A DNA stretch of 64,000 nucleotides from Roseibium aggregatum. Lineage in GTDB: Bacteria; Pseudomonadota; Alphaproteobacteria; Rhizobiales; Stappiaceae. Shown here piece after piece: positions 25,953-35,062 of this stretch; position 1 is the stretch's first letter; each line of letters begins with the position of its first letter. The stretch covers positions 1,550,001-1,614,000 of the forward strand of contig NZ_JAEKJZ010000001.1 in the NCBI RefSeq assembly GCF_017309185.1. The letters run 5' to 3'. Under the pieces are notes generated by a model that was not told the DNA's origin, made no database searches, and saw only the letters and a list, made by a program, of their open reading frames with translations. Made by a program: the position numbers and the translations under genes.

Positions 25953-26092
25953 TTTGCGGCCTCCCGCTGGGCGTGAAAACGCTTTATCGTTGCATGATCG
26001 AAACGGGTTTTCCAGAGCTCCGGAAGAAAAAATGACCTTGCGTTAGTTAAACGTCTGGGTTGCTGCGCTGCAATATTCTTTTGCCGGCTTCA

Positions 26093-27502
26093 TCAAAACA
26101 CCAGGGGACCGAAAACGGTACCCGCCAGCAATGCGATCCCGATGCCGACAAGATCCAGCGGAGCGCCGGCAACAAGCATGTCGCGGCGGTCGACCAGCGG
26201 ATTGGAGAAGACAATGGCGTTGGGCGGCGTGGCGACCGGCAGCATGAAGCCGATGGAGGCGGCCATGGCCACGGGCAGGGTGAAGGTCAGCGGTTCGGCG
26301 CCGGTACCGACCGCCGCGGCACCGGCTACGGGCAGGAAGATGGCCGCCATGGCCGTGTTGGAGGCAAGCTCGCCGAGGTAGACGATGATGAGCGCCATGG
26401 AAAGCAGGATCCAGAACGTCGGCAACCCTTCAAGTCCCTGTGCCTGATCTCCGATCCAGCCGGCGAGGCCGGTGCGCTCGATGGCGGAAGCGAGCGAAAG
26501 GCCGCCGCCGAACAGGATCAGAACGTCCCATCTGAGGCTCGATGCGGTTTTCCAGTCGAGAAGCCGTTCGCGGGACGGGGTTCCGGAGCCGATCACGAAG
26601 AGAGCCAAGGCACCGGTCATGGCGATCCCGCCGTCGCTCAGGGCAAGGCCGGGAAAGGCCTTTGAGATCAACGGTCTGAAAATCCATCCCAGGGCCGTCA
26701 GGGAGGCAACGAGCGCCAGGCGCTTTTCCCCCGATGACATCGGTTCCGACTTCGGTATGGCGACATGGATGGGATCCGGTCCGATGGTGAAGGCGAACCG
26801 CGTCAGGACAATCCACGTAACGGGCAGCAAAATGACGACAACGGGCAGGCCGACAAGCATCCATTCCGCGAAACCGATGACGATGCCGTAAGCGTCCTGC
26901 ATGTAGGCGGCAAAGAGCGCGTTCGGCGGCGTGCCGATCAGGGACCCCATTCCGCCGATTGTCGCAGCATAGGCGACCCCGAGCATCAAGGCTGTTCCGA
27001 AGCCGTCCTTTTCCGTCCGCATCGCGGCTATGGAGGCGGCAATCGGAGCCGCGACCATTGTAGAGGCCGTGTTGCTTATCCAGAGGCTCAGGAACGCGGT
27101 GGCGGCCATCACCGACAGGACCACCTGTTTCGGCTCGCCCTTCGTCCGGGCGAGAATGGAAAACGCCAGCCGCCGATGAAGACCCCATTTCTCGATGGCT
27201 TTGGCGATCATGAAACCGCCGAGAAACAGGAAGATCACCGGGTTCGCATAGGATGTCGAGAGATCGGCGAGCGACGCGACGCCCGTGAGCGGAAACAGGG
27301 CGACGGGCAGGAGTGCGGTGACCGCGAGCGGGATTGTTTCCGTTACCCAGAGCACCGCCATGAGACCCCCGATACCGGCCGCCGCTTGCGCGCCTGCGCT
27401 CAATCCGCCCAGAGGCGGCAGCGTGACGGCGGCGATCGCGACGGCAACGGCGAGCGTGTTGGAGACCGCCGCAACGGTTGCGCCTTCGAGTTTCAAGCTC
27501 AA
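26093..27502 (-). CDS. SLC13/DASS-family anion symporter
   Basis: A 469-residue integral membrane protein of the divalent anion:sodium symporter family. The two conserved SNT-like motifs are visible, as WISNTASTMVAAPIAASIAA and ELASNTAMAAIFLPVAG. Family members carry C4-dicarboxylates, citrate or sulfate with sodium. The predicted start is TTG at 27502, preceded by a GGGGGAAA sequence; no better ATG or GTG start is available before the first helix. It may supply or remove the anions handled by the arylsulfatase and phosphatase encoded downstream, but that link is contextual. Confidence 0.87.
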   Translation of the reverse strand: MSLKLEGATVAAVSNTLAVAVAIAAVTLPPLGGLSAGAQAAAGIGGLMAVLWVTETIPLAVTALLPVALFPLTGVASLADLSTSYANPVIFLFLGGFMIAKAIEKWGLHRRLAFSILARTKGEPKQVVLSVMAATAFLSLWISNTASTMVAAPIAASIAAMRTEKDGFGTALMLGVAYAATIGGMGSLIGTPPNALFAAYMQDAYGIVIGFAEWMLVGLPVVVILLPVTWIVLTRFAFTIGPDPIHVAIPKSEPMSSGEKRLALVASLTALGWIFRPLISKAFPGLALSDGGIAMTGALALFVIGSGTPSRERLLDWKTASSLRWDVLILFGGGLSLASAIERTGLAGWIGDQAQGLEGLPTFWILLSMALIIVYLGELASNTAMAAIFLPVAGAAAVGTGAEPLTFTLPVAMAASIGFMLPVATPPNAIVFSNPLVDRRDMLVAGAPLDLVGIGIALLAGTVFGPLVF

Positions 27503-27828
27503 CGAATTTCCCCCGGTTCCCGGCGGTCGACTTTGGAACCGCAGGTCCGGGAATGCAAGGTTTTCGTCCCGGAAATCGCCTGTGCCGGCGATTCATCTCC
27601 GTTCTTCGCGCGTGAGATGTTTCACGGGAGCGGGCCTGTCCGGCGGAAGCACGCCCGCGGTGAACCCCGGAACACGCGCGAAAGGATTCCGGCATCCGGA
27701 AAAGCTCTGCCATGACGTCTCTGCATGACGTTGGGTGAGAAAGGCCGCGTTAACGCCGCTTCGTTTGGGGCGTCAGGACCAAGGCGTTCGGAGGAGGAGT
27801 TCAACTCGTGAAACAGTCCGGTTGAGAT

Positions 27829-27924
27829 GTCCGAAAATCGGACGTTCTGGGAACTTGACTTTTGTTATGATCCTCCGGCCAGCCAGGCAAACAATCGGCG
27901 ATCCCCGATTTACGAGATCGCCGA
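27829..27924. promoter_or_regulatory. Inverted repeats in the 493-bp gap upstream of the acetone-carboxylase regulator
   Basis: The 27503-27995 gap between the symporter and the regulator contains no gene. It holds GTCCG-N5-CGGAC at 27829-27843, with the extended left half ATGTCCG, and TCGGCGATC-N12-GATCGCCGA at 27895-27924, a 9-bp perfect repeat 72 bp before the regulator start. The first shares the TGTCCG half-site with the repeat found upstream of acxA, suggesting an autoregulated operator. Confidence 0.45.
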
Positions 27925-27995
27925 ACAAGGCGTCGCAAAACAAAGATGCCACCCTGCGTTCGGCATATCGGTTGCCATTCGTTCGGGAGGAGCAT

Positions 27996-29789
27996 ATGGC
28001 GCAGGTTGTTACGAAGCGCGATTGGGAGGAGTTCATGGCGTTCGGTCGTGTGTCTCCCAACATTCGCCAGGAAGTACTACAGAGTTGGCGGCGGTCCGCG
28101 GACCGGCAGATCGGGAAGCTCAAACAGGCGCCGCTCTTGACGGAAGAGGGGCTGCTGACGCAGAGAGCGCTCGCAAGGCGGCTGCGCAACGGTGCGCGAA
28201 CGGCGCTGTCCCGGGCAGGGAAGCTGCTCGGCGGAACCGACAACATTCTGCTTTTGTGTGACCGGACCGGTGTGGTTCTCGACGCCGTGGGTGACGAGGC
28301 AACGCTCGCCCGCGGCCAGGAAAACCATCTTCATCTGGGGGGGCATTGGACCGAGGACGTGATCGGAACCAATGCGATCGGAACGGCGATCCAACTCGGC
28401 CGGCCCGTTGAAGTGCATGAAGCAGAGCATTTCTGCGAGGAGATCCAGCGCTGGAACTGCGCCGCTACGCCGATCGCCGATCCTGCAACGGGACAGCTCC
28501 TCGGGGTGGTCGACATCTCTTGGCCGAGCGGCATCGCGCAAGCCAACGCGACCGCTCTGTCGGCCGCCCTTGCCATGCAGGTCGAGACCGAACTGACCCG
28601 TCTTCTGGACCGAGAACGCGAAACCCTCATGGAACGCCTGCACGTTCGCCGTTTGAGGCGCGGAAACGAGCCGATGCTTATCGTGGACAGAAGCGGCGCG
28701 GATGTTTTTGCGACTGAGGACTTTGCACGTTTTTGCGACGACGACCGGGCCTTGAGCGAACTTCGCGGAAGAATCCCCGATTTGATCGATCAGACTCCCG
28801 ACACGATCGCCGAAGCACTCTCCGACTGCCTTCCCGGGACAGATATGGAAGTCGTCGCCGAACAGGACGACGCGATCGGCGTTGTCATCTTTTTGCGGAG
28901 CACGCGCTTGCGTGGCGTGGAGCCGGGAGCGCAACTGGCGAAGATCGGCGCGGTGGGGTCCGCCAGTTCGATCCTGAGCATTCAGGCACAGCGGCTTGCG
29001 CAGACCAATATTCCCTTGCTGATCGAAGGCGAGACCGGCACGGGCAAGACCTACCTCGCGCAAGCCGTCCACAGGGCCAGTCCGCAGGCAGACGGCCCGT
29101 TCGAGATGATTGACTGCTCTCGCCTGTCGGCAATCCGGCTCAGGGAGGATGTCGCGCAACGGAAGATAGGGGCGTCCAACGGAGTGCTATGCCTCAACGA
29201 CCCGGGAGCAGCGTCTCCCGACGTTCAGAAACTGCTCTTGAACCTCGTCGAGGACGTTTCCTGCGAGGGAATGCGGGTGATCGCGCTTTCCACACGCTCG
29301 CTCTATGACGAAATGAAGTGCGGTGGCTTTCGGGGTGACCTTTTTTACCGCATTGCCGGCGCCCGCCTCGAAATTCGCCCCTTGCGCGATCGTCAGGACG
29401 AGATCGAGCCTCTTTTGCGTCAGTTGATGTTGCGCCATGCGACACAAACGAAGGGTCGCGAACTGAAGTTCACATCCGGTGCGATGGCGGCTTTGCGGTC
29501 TTACGACTGGCCTGGCAATCTGCTCGAAATGGCCAACCTGATTGCCGCGCTCGACGCTCTTTCGCCTACCGGACTGATCGACGAGCGGACCCTTCCGCCG
29601 GAGTTCAGGAAAGCCTCCGGGCCGGATCGAGGGGAAACGCTCCGCGACAGAGAGCGGGTCGAGATCATTGGCGCCATAGAGGCGGAAGGCGGAAACCTCT
29701 CCAAGGCTGCCCAACGGCTCGGTATTGCCCGTTCGACGCTTTATCTGAAACTGGACAGTTACGGAATTCCGCGCACGCGCCACTCCTGA
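27996..29789 (+). CDS. acxR: AcoR/AcxR-like Fis-family transcriptional regulator lacking the GAFTGA loop
   Basis: A 597-residue activator: GAF-type sensor (about residues 80-200, with the GTNAIGTAI segment typical of AcoR), AAA+-like domain and C-terminal Fis-type HTH (GNLSKAAQRLGIARSTLYLK). Walker A GETGTGKT is present at 345-352, but Walker B is degenerate (GVLCLNDPG, 396-404, Asn for Asp). The segment that normally holds ELFG...GAFTGA is missing, with about 20 residues deleted. It therefore probably does not contact sigma-54. GGAGG precedes the ATG at 27996. Location directly upstream of the acetone carboxylase genes indicates that it controls them. The symbol is assigned by context and similarity. 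Confidence 0.8.
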   Translation: MAQVVTKRDWEEFMAFGRVSPNIRQEVLQSWRRSADRQIGKLKQAPLLTEEGLLTQRALARRLRNGARTALSRAGKLLGGTDNILLLCDRTGVVLDAVGDEATLARGQENHLHLGGHWTEDVIGTNAIGTAIQLGRPVEVHEAEHFCEEIQRWNCAATPIADPATGQLLGVVDISWPSGIAQANATALSAALAMQVETELTRLLDRERETLMERLHVRRLRRGNEPMLIVDRSGADVFATEDFARFCDDDRALSELRGRIPDLIDQTPDTIAEALSDCLPGTDMEVVAEQDDAIGVVIFLRSTRLRGVEPGAQLAKIGAVGSASSILSIQAQRLAQTNIPLLIEGETGTGKTYLAQAVHRASPQADGPFEMIDCSRLSAIRLREDVAQRKIGASNGVLCLNDPGAASPDVQKLLLNLVEDVSCEGMRVIALSTRSLYDEMKCGGFRGDLFYRIAGARLEIRPLRDRQDEIEPLLRQLMLRHATQTKGRELKFTSGAMAALRSYDWPGNLLEMANLIAALDALSPTGLIDERTLPPEFRKASGPDRGETLRDRERVEIIGAIEAEGGNLSKAAQRLGIARSTLYLKLDSYGIPRTRHS

Positions 29790-29805
29790 ATGTGCGTCCG
29801 CAACA

Positions 29806-29834
29806 TGTCCGTCAGCCTGAACGATAAACGGACA
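29806..29834. promoter_or_regulatory. Inverted repeat upstream of acxA (candidate regulator site)
   Basis: TGTCCGT (29806-29812) and ACGGACA (29828-29834) are exact inverted copies separated by 15 bp, i.e. 22 bp centre to centre. They lie 16 bp after the regulator stop and about 85-110 bp before the acxA start. The TGTCCG half-site also occurs in the repeat upstream of the regulator. Confidence 0.5.
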
Positions 29835-29870
29835 ACTCCCCCCTGAAATCCGGATTTACTTTTCGTTTCA

Positions 29871-29894
29871 GCCACTCCCAGTTCCGGGAGTGGC
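29871..29894 (+). terminator. Perfect 9-bp hairpin in the acxA leader
   Basis: GCCACTCCC and GGGAGTGGC form a 9-bp perfect stem with a 6-nt AGTTCC loop, ending 10 nt before the acxA ribosome-binding site. No T-run follows. It may be a weak intergenic terminator between acxR and acxA or a leader structure that tunes acxA translation. Confidence 0.4.
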
Positions 29895-29917
29895 GGCGAA
29901 AACGGGAGGAGCTTTTC

Positions 29918-32071
29918 GTGCAATTGGACAAGGAAAACAGCCGCTCGGTGCAGGTGCTGGGCATCGACGCCGGCGGAACCATGACCGACACATTCTTCGT
30001 CGACGCCGATGGGGAATTCGTGGTCGGCAAGGCGCAGTCGACGCCGGTGAACGAAGCGCTCGGATTGATCGAATCGAGCCGTGAGGGCCTGGAACACTGG
30101 GGCCTGAAGCTGGAGGACGCGCTGTCGTCGATCCAGACCGGGGTCTATTCGGGCACGGCGATGCTGAACCGGGTGGTTCAGCGCAAGGGGCTCAGGACCG
30201 GGCTCATCGTCAATGCGGGAATGGAGGATTTCCATCGAATGGGCCGCGCGATCCAGGCCTATCTGGGTTTTGCCTATGAGGACCGGATCCATCTCAACAC
30301 CCATTACTACGACGATCCGCTGGTTCCACGTCAGCTGACCCGCGGCGTGATGGAACGGGTCGACATGTTCGGCGATGTGGTTATCCCGCTGCGCGAAGAG
30401 ACCGCGCGTGTGGCGGCGCGGGAGTTGATCGGGAAGAACGTCGAAGGGATCGTGATCTCTCTCCTGCACAGTTACAAGAATCCCGGGCACGAACGCCGGG
30501 TCCGCGACATCGTGATCGAGGAAATCGAAAAGGCGGGCAAGAAGATCCCGGTTTTCGCCTCGACCGACTATTACCCGGTGCGCAAGGAAACCCATCGTAC
30601 CAACACGACCGTGCTTGAGGCCTTCGCCGCCGAACCGTCGCGCCAGACACTGAAAAAGATCTCGACAGCCTTCAAGGAAAATGGCTCCAAGTTCGATTTC
30701 CGGGTAATGGCGACCCACGGAGGAACCATCTCGTGGAAGGCCAAGGAACTGGCGCGCACCATCGTGTCCGGCCCCATCGGCGGTGTGATCGGAGCAAAGT
30801 ATCTCGGCGAGGTTCTGGGCTACAAGAACATCGCCTGTTCCGATATCGGTGGAACTTCCTTCGACGTCGCCCTTATCACCCAGGGCGAACTGACCATTCA
30901 GAACGATCCGGACATGGCACGCCTGGTGCTGTCCCTGCCACTGGTCGGGCTGGATTCGGTCGGCGCGGGTGCAGGGTCCTTCATTCGGCTCGATCCCTAT
31001 ACCAAGGCCATCAAGCTCGGCCCGGACTCTGCGGGTTACCGCGTGGGGGTTTGCTGGGCAGAGAGTGGCATCGAAACGGTGACCATTTCGGATTGTCACG
31101 TCATCCTGGGCTATCTGAATCCGGATAACTTTCTGGGCGGCCAGGTGAAGCTCGACCGGCAACGCGCCTATGACGCGATGAAGGAGCAGATCGCCGATCC
31201 GCTGGGCCTCACGGTCGAGGAAGCCGCGGCCGGGGTGATCGAATTGCTCGATAGCGATCTGCGCGATTATTTGCGCTCGATGATCTCCTCCAAGGGATAC
31301 AGCCCGTCCTCCTTCACCTGCTTCAGTTATGGCGGCGCAGGTCCGGTCCACACCTATGGCTACACCGAAGGGCTCGGCTTCGAGGATGTCATCGTGCCGG
31401 CCTGGGCGGCAGGTTTCAGTGCCTTCGGCTGTGCCGCGGCGGATTTCGAGTATCGCTACGACAAGTCTCTTGACGTCAACATTTCCGAGGATGCGTCGGA
31501 CGACGCCAAGGAAATCGAGGCGAACATCCTCAACGCGGCCTGGCACGAACTTGCAGAGCGCGTGCTGGAGGAATTCGAGCTGAACGGTTACGCGCGCGAT
31601 CAGGTCGTGCTGCAACCGGGCTACCGGATGCAGTATCGCGGCCAGCTTAACGATCTGGAGATCGAGAGCCCGATCAAGGTGGCGAAGACCGCCGGGGACT
31701 GGGACCAGCTCGTTGAGGCCTTCAACCAGACCTACGGACGTGTCTATGCGGCTGCCGCGCGTTCGCCGGAACTGGGCTATTCGGTCACCGGCGCGATCAT
31801 GCGTGGCACCGTGCCGATCCCGAAACCGAAAATCCCCAAGGAAGAGGAAGGCAGCCCGACCCCGCCCGAGACGGCGAAACTCGGCACCCGGAAATTCTAC
31901 CGAAAGGGAAAATGGGTCGATGCCCAGCTCTATCAGATGGAAAGCCTTCTTCCCGGCAACCGGGTCGCAGGCCCAGCCATCATCGAGTCCGATGCCACGA
32001 CCTTCGTCGTGCCGGGCGGGTTCGAAACCTGGCTTGACGGCCACCGGCTGTTCCATCTGAGGGAAATTTAA
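29918..32071 (+). CDS. acxA: Acetone carboxylase beta subunit (hydantoinase/oxoprolinase family)
   Basis: A 717-residue protein of the HyuA/oxoprolinase family with the N-terminal phosphate-binding GIDAGGTMTDTF and the ACSDIGGTSFDVALI segments of the ASKHA nucleotide-binding fold. Together with the two following genes it matches ATP-dependent acetone carboxylase (alpha2-beta2-gamma2), which converts acetone and bicarbonate to acetoacetate. This subunit is expected to bind ATP and activate the substrates. It starts with GTG, with GGGAGGAG 6 nt upstream. The presence of the gamma-subunit gene downstream separates it from hydantoinases and 5-oxoprolinases. It is cytoplasmic. Confidence 0.9.
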   Translation: MQLDKENSRSVQVLGIDAGGTMTDTFFVDADGEFVVGKAQSTPVNEALGLIESSREGLEHWGLKLEDALSSIQTGVYSGTAMLNRVVQRKGLRTGLIVNAGMEDFHRMGRAIQAYLGFAYEDRIHLNTHYYDDPLVPRQLTRGVMERVDMFGDVVIPLREETARVAARELIGKNVEGIVISLLHSYKNPGHERRVRDIVIEEIEKAGKKIPVFASTDYYPVRKETHRTNTTVLEAFAAEPSRQTLKKISTAFKENGSKFDFRVMATHGGTISWKAKELARTIVSGPIGGVIGAKYLGEVLGYKNIACSDIGGTSFDVALITQGELTIQNDPDMARLVLSLPLVGLDSVGAGAGSFIRLDPYTKAIKLGPDSAGYRVGVCWAESGIETVTISDCHVILGYLNPDNFLGGQVKLDRQRAYDAMKEQIADPLGLTVEEAAAGVIELLDSDLRDYLRSMISSKGYSPSSFTCFSYGGAGPVHTYGYTEGLGFEDVIVPAWAAGFSAFGCAAADFEYRYDKSLDVNISEDASDDAKEIEANILNAAWHELAERVLEEFELNGYARDQVVLQPGYRMQYRGQLNDLEIESPIKVAKTAGDWDQLVEAFNQTYGRVYAAAARSPELGYSVTGAIMRGTVPIPKPKIPKEEEGSPTPPETAKLGTRKFYRKGKWVDAQLYQMESLLPGNRVAGPAIIESDATTFVVPGGFETWLDGHRLFHLREI

Positions 32072-32093
32072 CGGACAAGGGAGGAGAAACATC

Positions 32094-34403
32094 ATGAATG
32101 TTCATGCGGAAATCAAAGGAATCGTCCGTGGCGGCCAGACGCTCAAACAGCACCGCGACGAGGTCCTCGATAAGACAAGACTGACCGGCCACTATGCGGG
32201 TCTGACAAGGAGGAGCCTGCACGAGGAAAGCCCGATCCTCTATAACAAGTTGTTCTCGCGCCTCAGGGCCGGTGTCGTGGACGCAAGGGAAACCGCCAAG
32301 AAGATCGCGGCTTCGCCCATCGTCGAGCAGGAGGGCGAACTCTGCTTCACCCTCTACAACGCGGCCGGCGACTCCATCCTGACCTCGACGGGGATCATCA
32401 TCCACGTGGGCACCATGGGGGCGGCGATCAAATACATGATCGAGAATGACTGGGAGGGAAATCCCGGCATCAAGGACAAGGATATCTTCTGCAACAACGA
32501 CTCGCTGATCGGAAACGTGCACCCGTGCGACATTCACACGATCGTGCCGATCTTCCACGAAGGCGAGCTGATCGGCTGGGTCGGGGGCGTGACCCACGTG
32601 ATCGACACCGGCGCGGTCGGGCCGGGTTCGATGACCACCGGTCAGGTCCAGCGCTTCGGCGACGGCTATTCCGTCACATGCCGCAAGGTGGGAGAAAACG
32701 ACGAGCTTTTCCGCGACTGGCTGCATGAGTCCCAGCGATCTGTCCGGACAACCCGCTACTGGATGCTCGACGAGCGTACAAGGGTGGCCGGTTGCCACAT
32801 GATCCGCAAGCTGGTCGAGGAGGTGATCGCGGAAGAAGGCATCGACGCCTACTGGAAATTCGCCTACGAAGCCGTCGAGCACGGCCGGATCGGGCTGCAG
32901 AACCGCATCAAGGCGATGACCATTCCGGGTAAATACCGCCAGGTCGGCTTCGTCGATGTCCCCTACAGCCACGAGGATGTCCGCGTGCCGTCCGATTTCG
33001 CCAAGGTCGACACGATCATGCACACGCCGTCGGAGATGACCATTCGTCCGGACGGGACATGGCGGCTGGACTTCGAGGGATCTTCCAGGTGGGGGTGGCA
33101 CACCTACAATGCCCATGCCGTCAGCTTCACTTCGGGCATCTGGGTGATGATGACCCAGACCCTGATCCCGACAGAAATGATCAACGACGGCGCGGCCTAC
33201 GGCACGGAATTCCGCCTGCCAAAAGGCACGTGGATGAACCCTGACGACCGGCGCGTGGCCTTTGCCTACAGCTGGCACTTCCTCGTCAGTTCGTGGACGG
33301 CGTTGTGGCGCGGACTGTCGCGGTCCTATTTCGGGCGCGGCTATCTGGAAGAGGTCAACGCAGGCAACGCCAATACCTCGAATTGGCTGCAGGGCGGCGG
33401 CTTCAACCAGTATGACGAGATCCATGCGGTCAACTCATTCGAATGCGCAGCCAACGGCGTCGGGGCAAGCGCCATCGCCGACGGCATCAGCCATGCGGCC
33501 GCGATCTGGAACCCGGAAGGCGACATGGGCGACATGGAGATCTGGGAACTGGCGGAACCGCTGGTCTATCTCGGCCGCCAGATCAAGGCATCGTCGGGCG
33601 GCGCGGGCAAATTCCGCGGCGGCTGCGGCTTTGAATCCCTGCGCATGGTCTGGAATGCCAAGGATTGGACCATGTTTTTCATGGGCAATGGCCATATCAG
33701 CTCCGACTGGGGGCTGATGGGTGGCTATCCGGCGGCATCGGGCTATCGTTTCGCGGCCCATGATACGGGGCTTGAGGAGGCCATCAGGAATGGTGGACCG
33801 ATCCCGCATGGCGGCGACACCGATCCGCAGAACCCGACCTTCGACGCCATGGTCAACCCCGAAGGGATCAAGCGCGACAAGCAGGCCATCACGACGGAGG
33901 AGATGTTCAAGGACCACGATCTCTACCTCAACTACATGCGTGGCGGACCGGGGTTCGGCGATCCTCTGGACCGGGAACCGGGAGCCGTGGCGGAGGACGT
34001 CAACGGCGGTTATCTGCTCGAGCGTTTCGCCACCTCTGTCTACGGTGTCGTCCTCAACAAGCAGGCAGACGGTTGCTTTACGGCCGACCTGGACGGGACC
34101 GCGCAGCGTCGCGCCGGGATCCGCAAGGAGCGACTTGCGAAGTCTCAGCCGACCAGGGACTGGATGGCCAGGGAACGCGAGCGCATTCTCGCAAAGGACG
34201 CCGGCCTGCAGGTACAGCAGATGTACGCTTCCAGCTTCAAGCTGGGGCCGAAATGGGCCGAAGGTTTCCGCGAGTTCTGGGATCTCCCCGACGACTGGCA
34301 GCTCAACGAGGCGGATCTGCCGATCCCCTCTTATGGCCGCGAGTATTCGATGGATCTCTCCGAACTGCCTGACGTCAAGACCGTCAAGTTCGTCGAGGAA
34401 TGA
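32094..34403 (+). CDS. acxB: Acetone carboxylase alpha subunit (hydantoinase B family)
   Basis: A 769-residue HyuB-family subunit that starts 22 bp after acxA, with GGGAGGAG upstream. Segments such as LTSTGIIIHVGTMGAAIKYM and DNDSLIGNVHPCDI-like NNDSLIGNVHPCDIHTI are typical of the large acetone carboxylase alpha subunit, whose manganese site performs carboxylation. The family places metal-binding His/Asp residues in the NVHPCDIH region. It is the middle gene of the acxABC operon. Confidence 0.9.
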   Translation: MNVHAEIKGIVRGGQTLKQHRDEVLDKTRLTGHYAGLTRRSLHEESPILYNKLFSRLRAGVVDARETAKKIAASPIVEQEGELCFTLYNAAGDSILTSTGIIIHVGTMGAAIKYMIENDWEGNPGIKDKDIFCNNDSLIGNVHPCDIHTIVPIFHEGELIGWVGGVTHVIDTGAVGPGSMTTGQVQRFGDGYSVTCRKVGENDELFRDWLHESQRSVRTTRYWMLDERTRVAGCHMIRKLVEEVIAEEGIDAYWKFAYEAVEHGRIGLQNRIKAMTIPGKYRQVGFVDVPYSHEDVRVPSDFAKVDTIMHTPSEMTIRPDGTWRLDFEGSSRWGWHTYNAHAVSFTSGIWVMMTQTLIPTEMINDGAAYGTEFRLPKGTWMNPDDRRVAFAYSWHFLVSSWTALWRGLSRSYFGRGYLEEVNAGNANTSNWLQGGGFNQYDEIHAVNSFECAANGVGASAIADGISHAAAIWNPEGDMGDMEIWELAEPLVYLGRQIKASSGGAGKFRGGCGFESLRMVWNAKDWTMFFMGNGHISSDWGLMGGYPAASGYRFAAHDTGLEEAIRNGGPIPHGGDTDPQNPTFDAMVNPEGIKRDKQAITTEEMFKDHDLYLNYMRGGPGFGDPLDREPGAVAEDVNGGYLLERFATSVYGVVLNKQADGCFTADLDGTAQRRAGIRKERLAKSQPTRDWMARERERILAKDAGLQVQQMYASSFKLGPKWAEGFREFWDLPDDWQLNEADLPIPSYGREYSMDLSELPDVKTVKFVEE

Positions 34404-34466
34404 GTCAAATTGGGCACCGCGATCGATGCCGGTTGGCGGTGCCTGCCAGTCTATCAGGAGACAAAA

Positions 34467-34967
34467 ATGGCCTACACGAAAGCCAAGATCAAAGACCTTG
34501 TCGACGGCAAGATCGACCGCGACACCCTTCACACGATGCTGTTCACGCCCAAGGACCCGGACCGCTTCGTGAAGTATCTCGAAATTCTGCAGGAGGAGGT
34601 CCCCTGGGACGACCGGATCATTCTTCCCCTGGGGCCGAAGCTCTATATCGTCCAGCGGCAGACCGACAAGAAATGGGTGGTCAAATCCCATGCCGGTCAC
34701 GAATTCTGCGAATGGACGGAAAACTGGAAGCTGCACGCCCGGATCCGGGTGCGGGAAACCGCCGAGGAAATGGAGGAGCTGTACCCCCGCCTGATGGCCC
34801 CATCGACCGACTGGCAGGTGATCCGCGAGTATTTCTGCCCGCTGTCGGGCGATCTTCTGGATGTCGAGGCGCCGACGCCCTGGTATCCGGTGATCCACGA
34901 TTTCGAACCGGATATCGACGCGTTCTACACCGAATGGCTCGGTATGGATGTTCCTGAAAGGGCCTGA
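34467..34967 (+). CDS. acxC: Acetone carboxylase gamma subunit
   Basis: A 166-residue protein whose size and sequence (MAYTKAKIKDLVDGKIDRD start; VVKSHAGHEFCEWTENWKLH; YFCPLSGDLLDVEAPTPWYP) match the small gamma subunit specific to acetone carboxylases. It distinguishes the cluster from hydantoinase operons. The ATG at 34467 is preceded by CAGGAG at good spacing; the longer frame upstream is not conserved-looking. It lies 63 bp after acxB and is followed by a strong terminator. Confidence 0.92.
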   Translation: MAYTKAKIKDLVDGKIDRDTLHTMLFTPKDPDRFVKYLEILQEEVPWDDRIILPLGPKLYIVQRQTDKKWVVKSHAGHEFCEWTENWKLHARIRVRETAEEMEELYPRLMAPSTDWQVIREYFCPLSGDLLDVEAPTPWYPVIHDFEPDIDAFYTEWLGMDVPERA

Positions 34968-35014
34968 GAATTTCCGGCGGAAAGAACGCGGTTTTCTTCA
35001 GTACTCGAACACCG

Positions 35015-35046
35015 GACAGCCCCGCTTGCGCGGGGCTGTCTTTCTT
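35015..35046. terminator. Bidirectional Rho-independent terminator
   Basis: An 11-bp perfect stem, GACAGCCCCGC with GCGGGGCTGTC, around a TTGC loop, followed by TTTCTT. It lies between acxC and the convergent ABC binding-protein gene and can end both transcripts. Confidence 0.85.
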
Positions 35047-35062
35047 CAATTGGACGAAACCC

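Noticed and set aside
29790-29917. Sigma-54 (-24/-12) promoter upstream of acxA
   Set aside because: No TGGCAC-N5-TTGC-like pair with correct spacing was found; the absence agrees with the missing GAFTGA in the regulator.
29918-34967. Reading the three acx genes as a hydantoinase/5-oxoprolinase operon
   Set aside because: The third small gene matches the acetone-carboxylase gamma subunit and an AcoR/AcxR-like regulator is adjacent, which favours acetone carboxylase.
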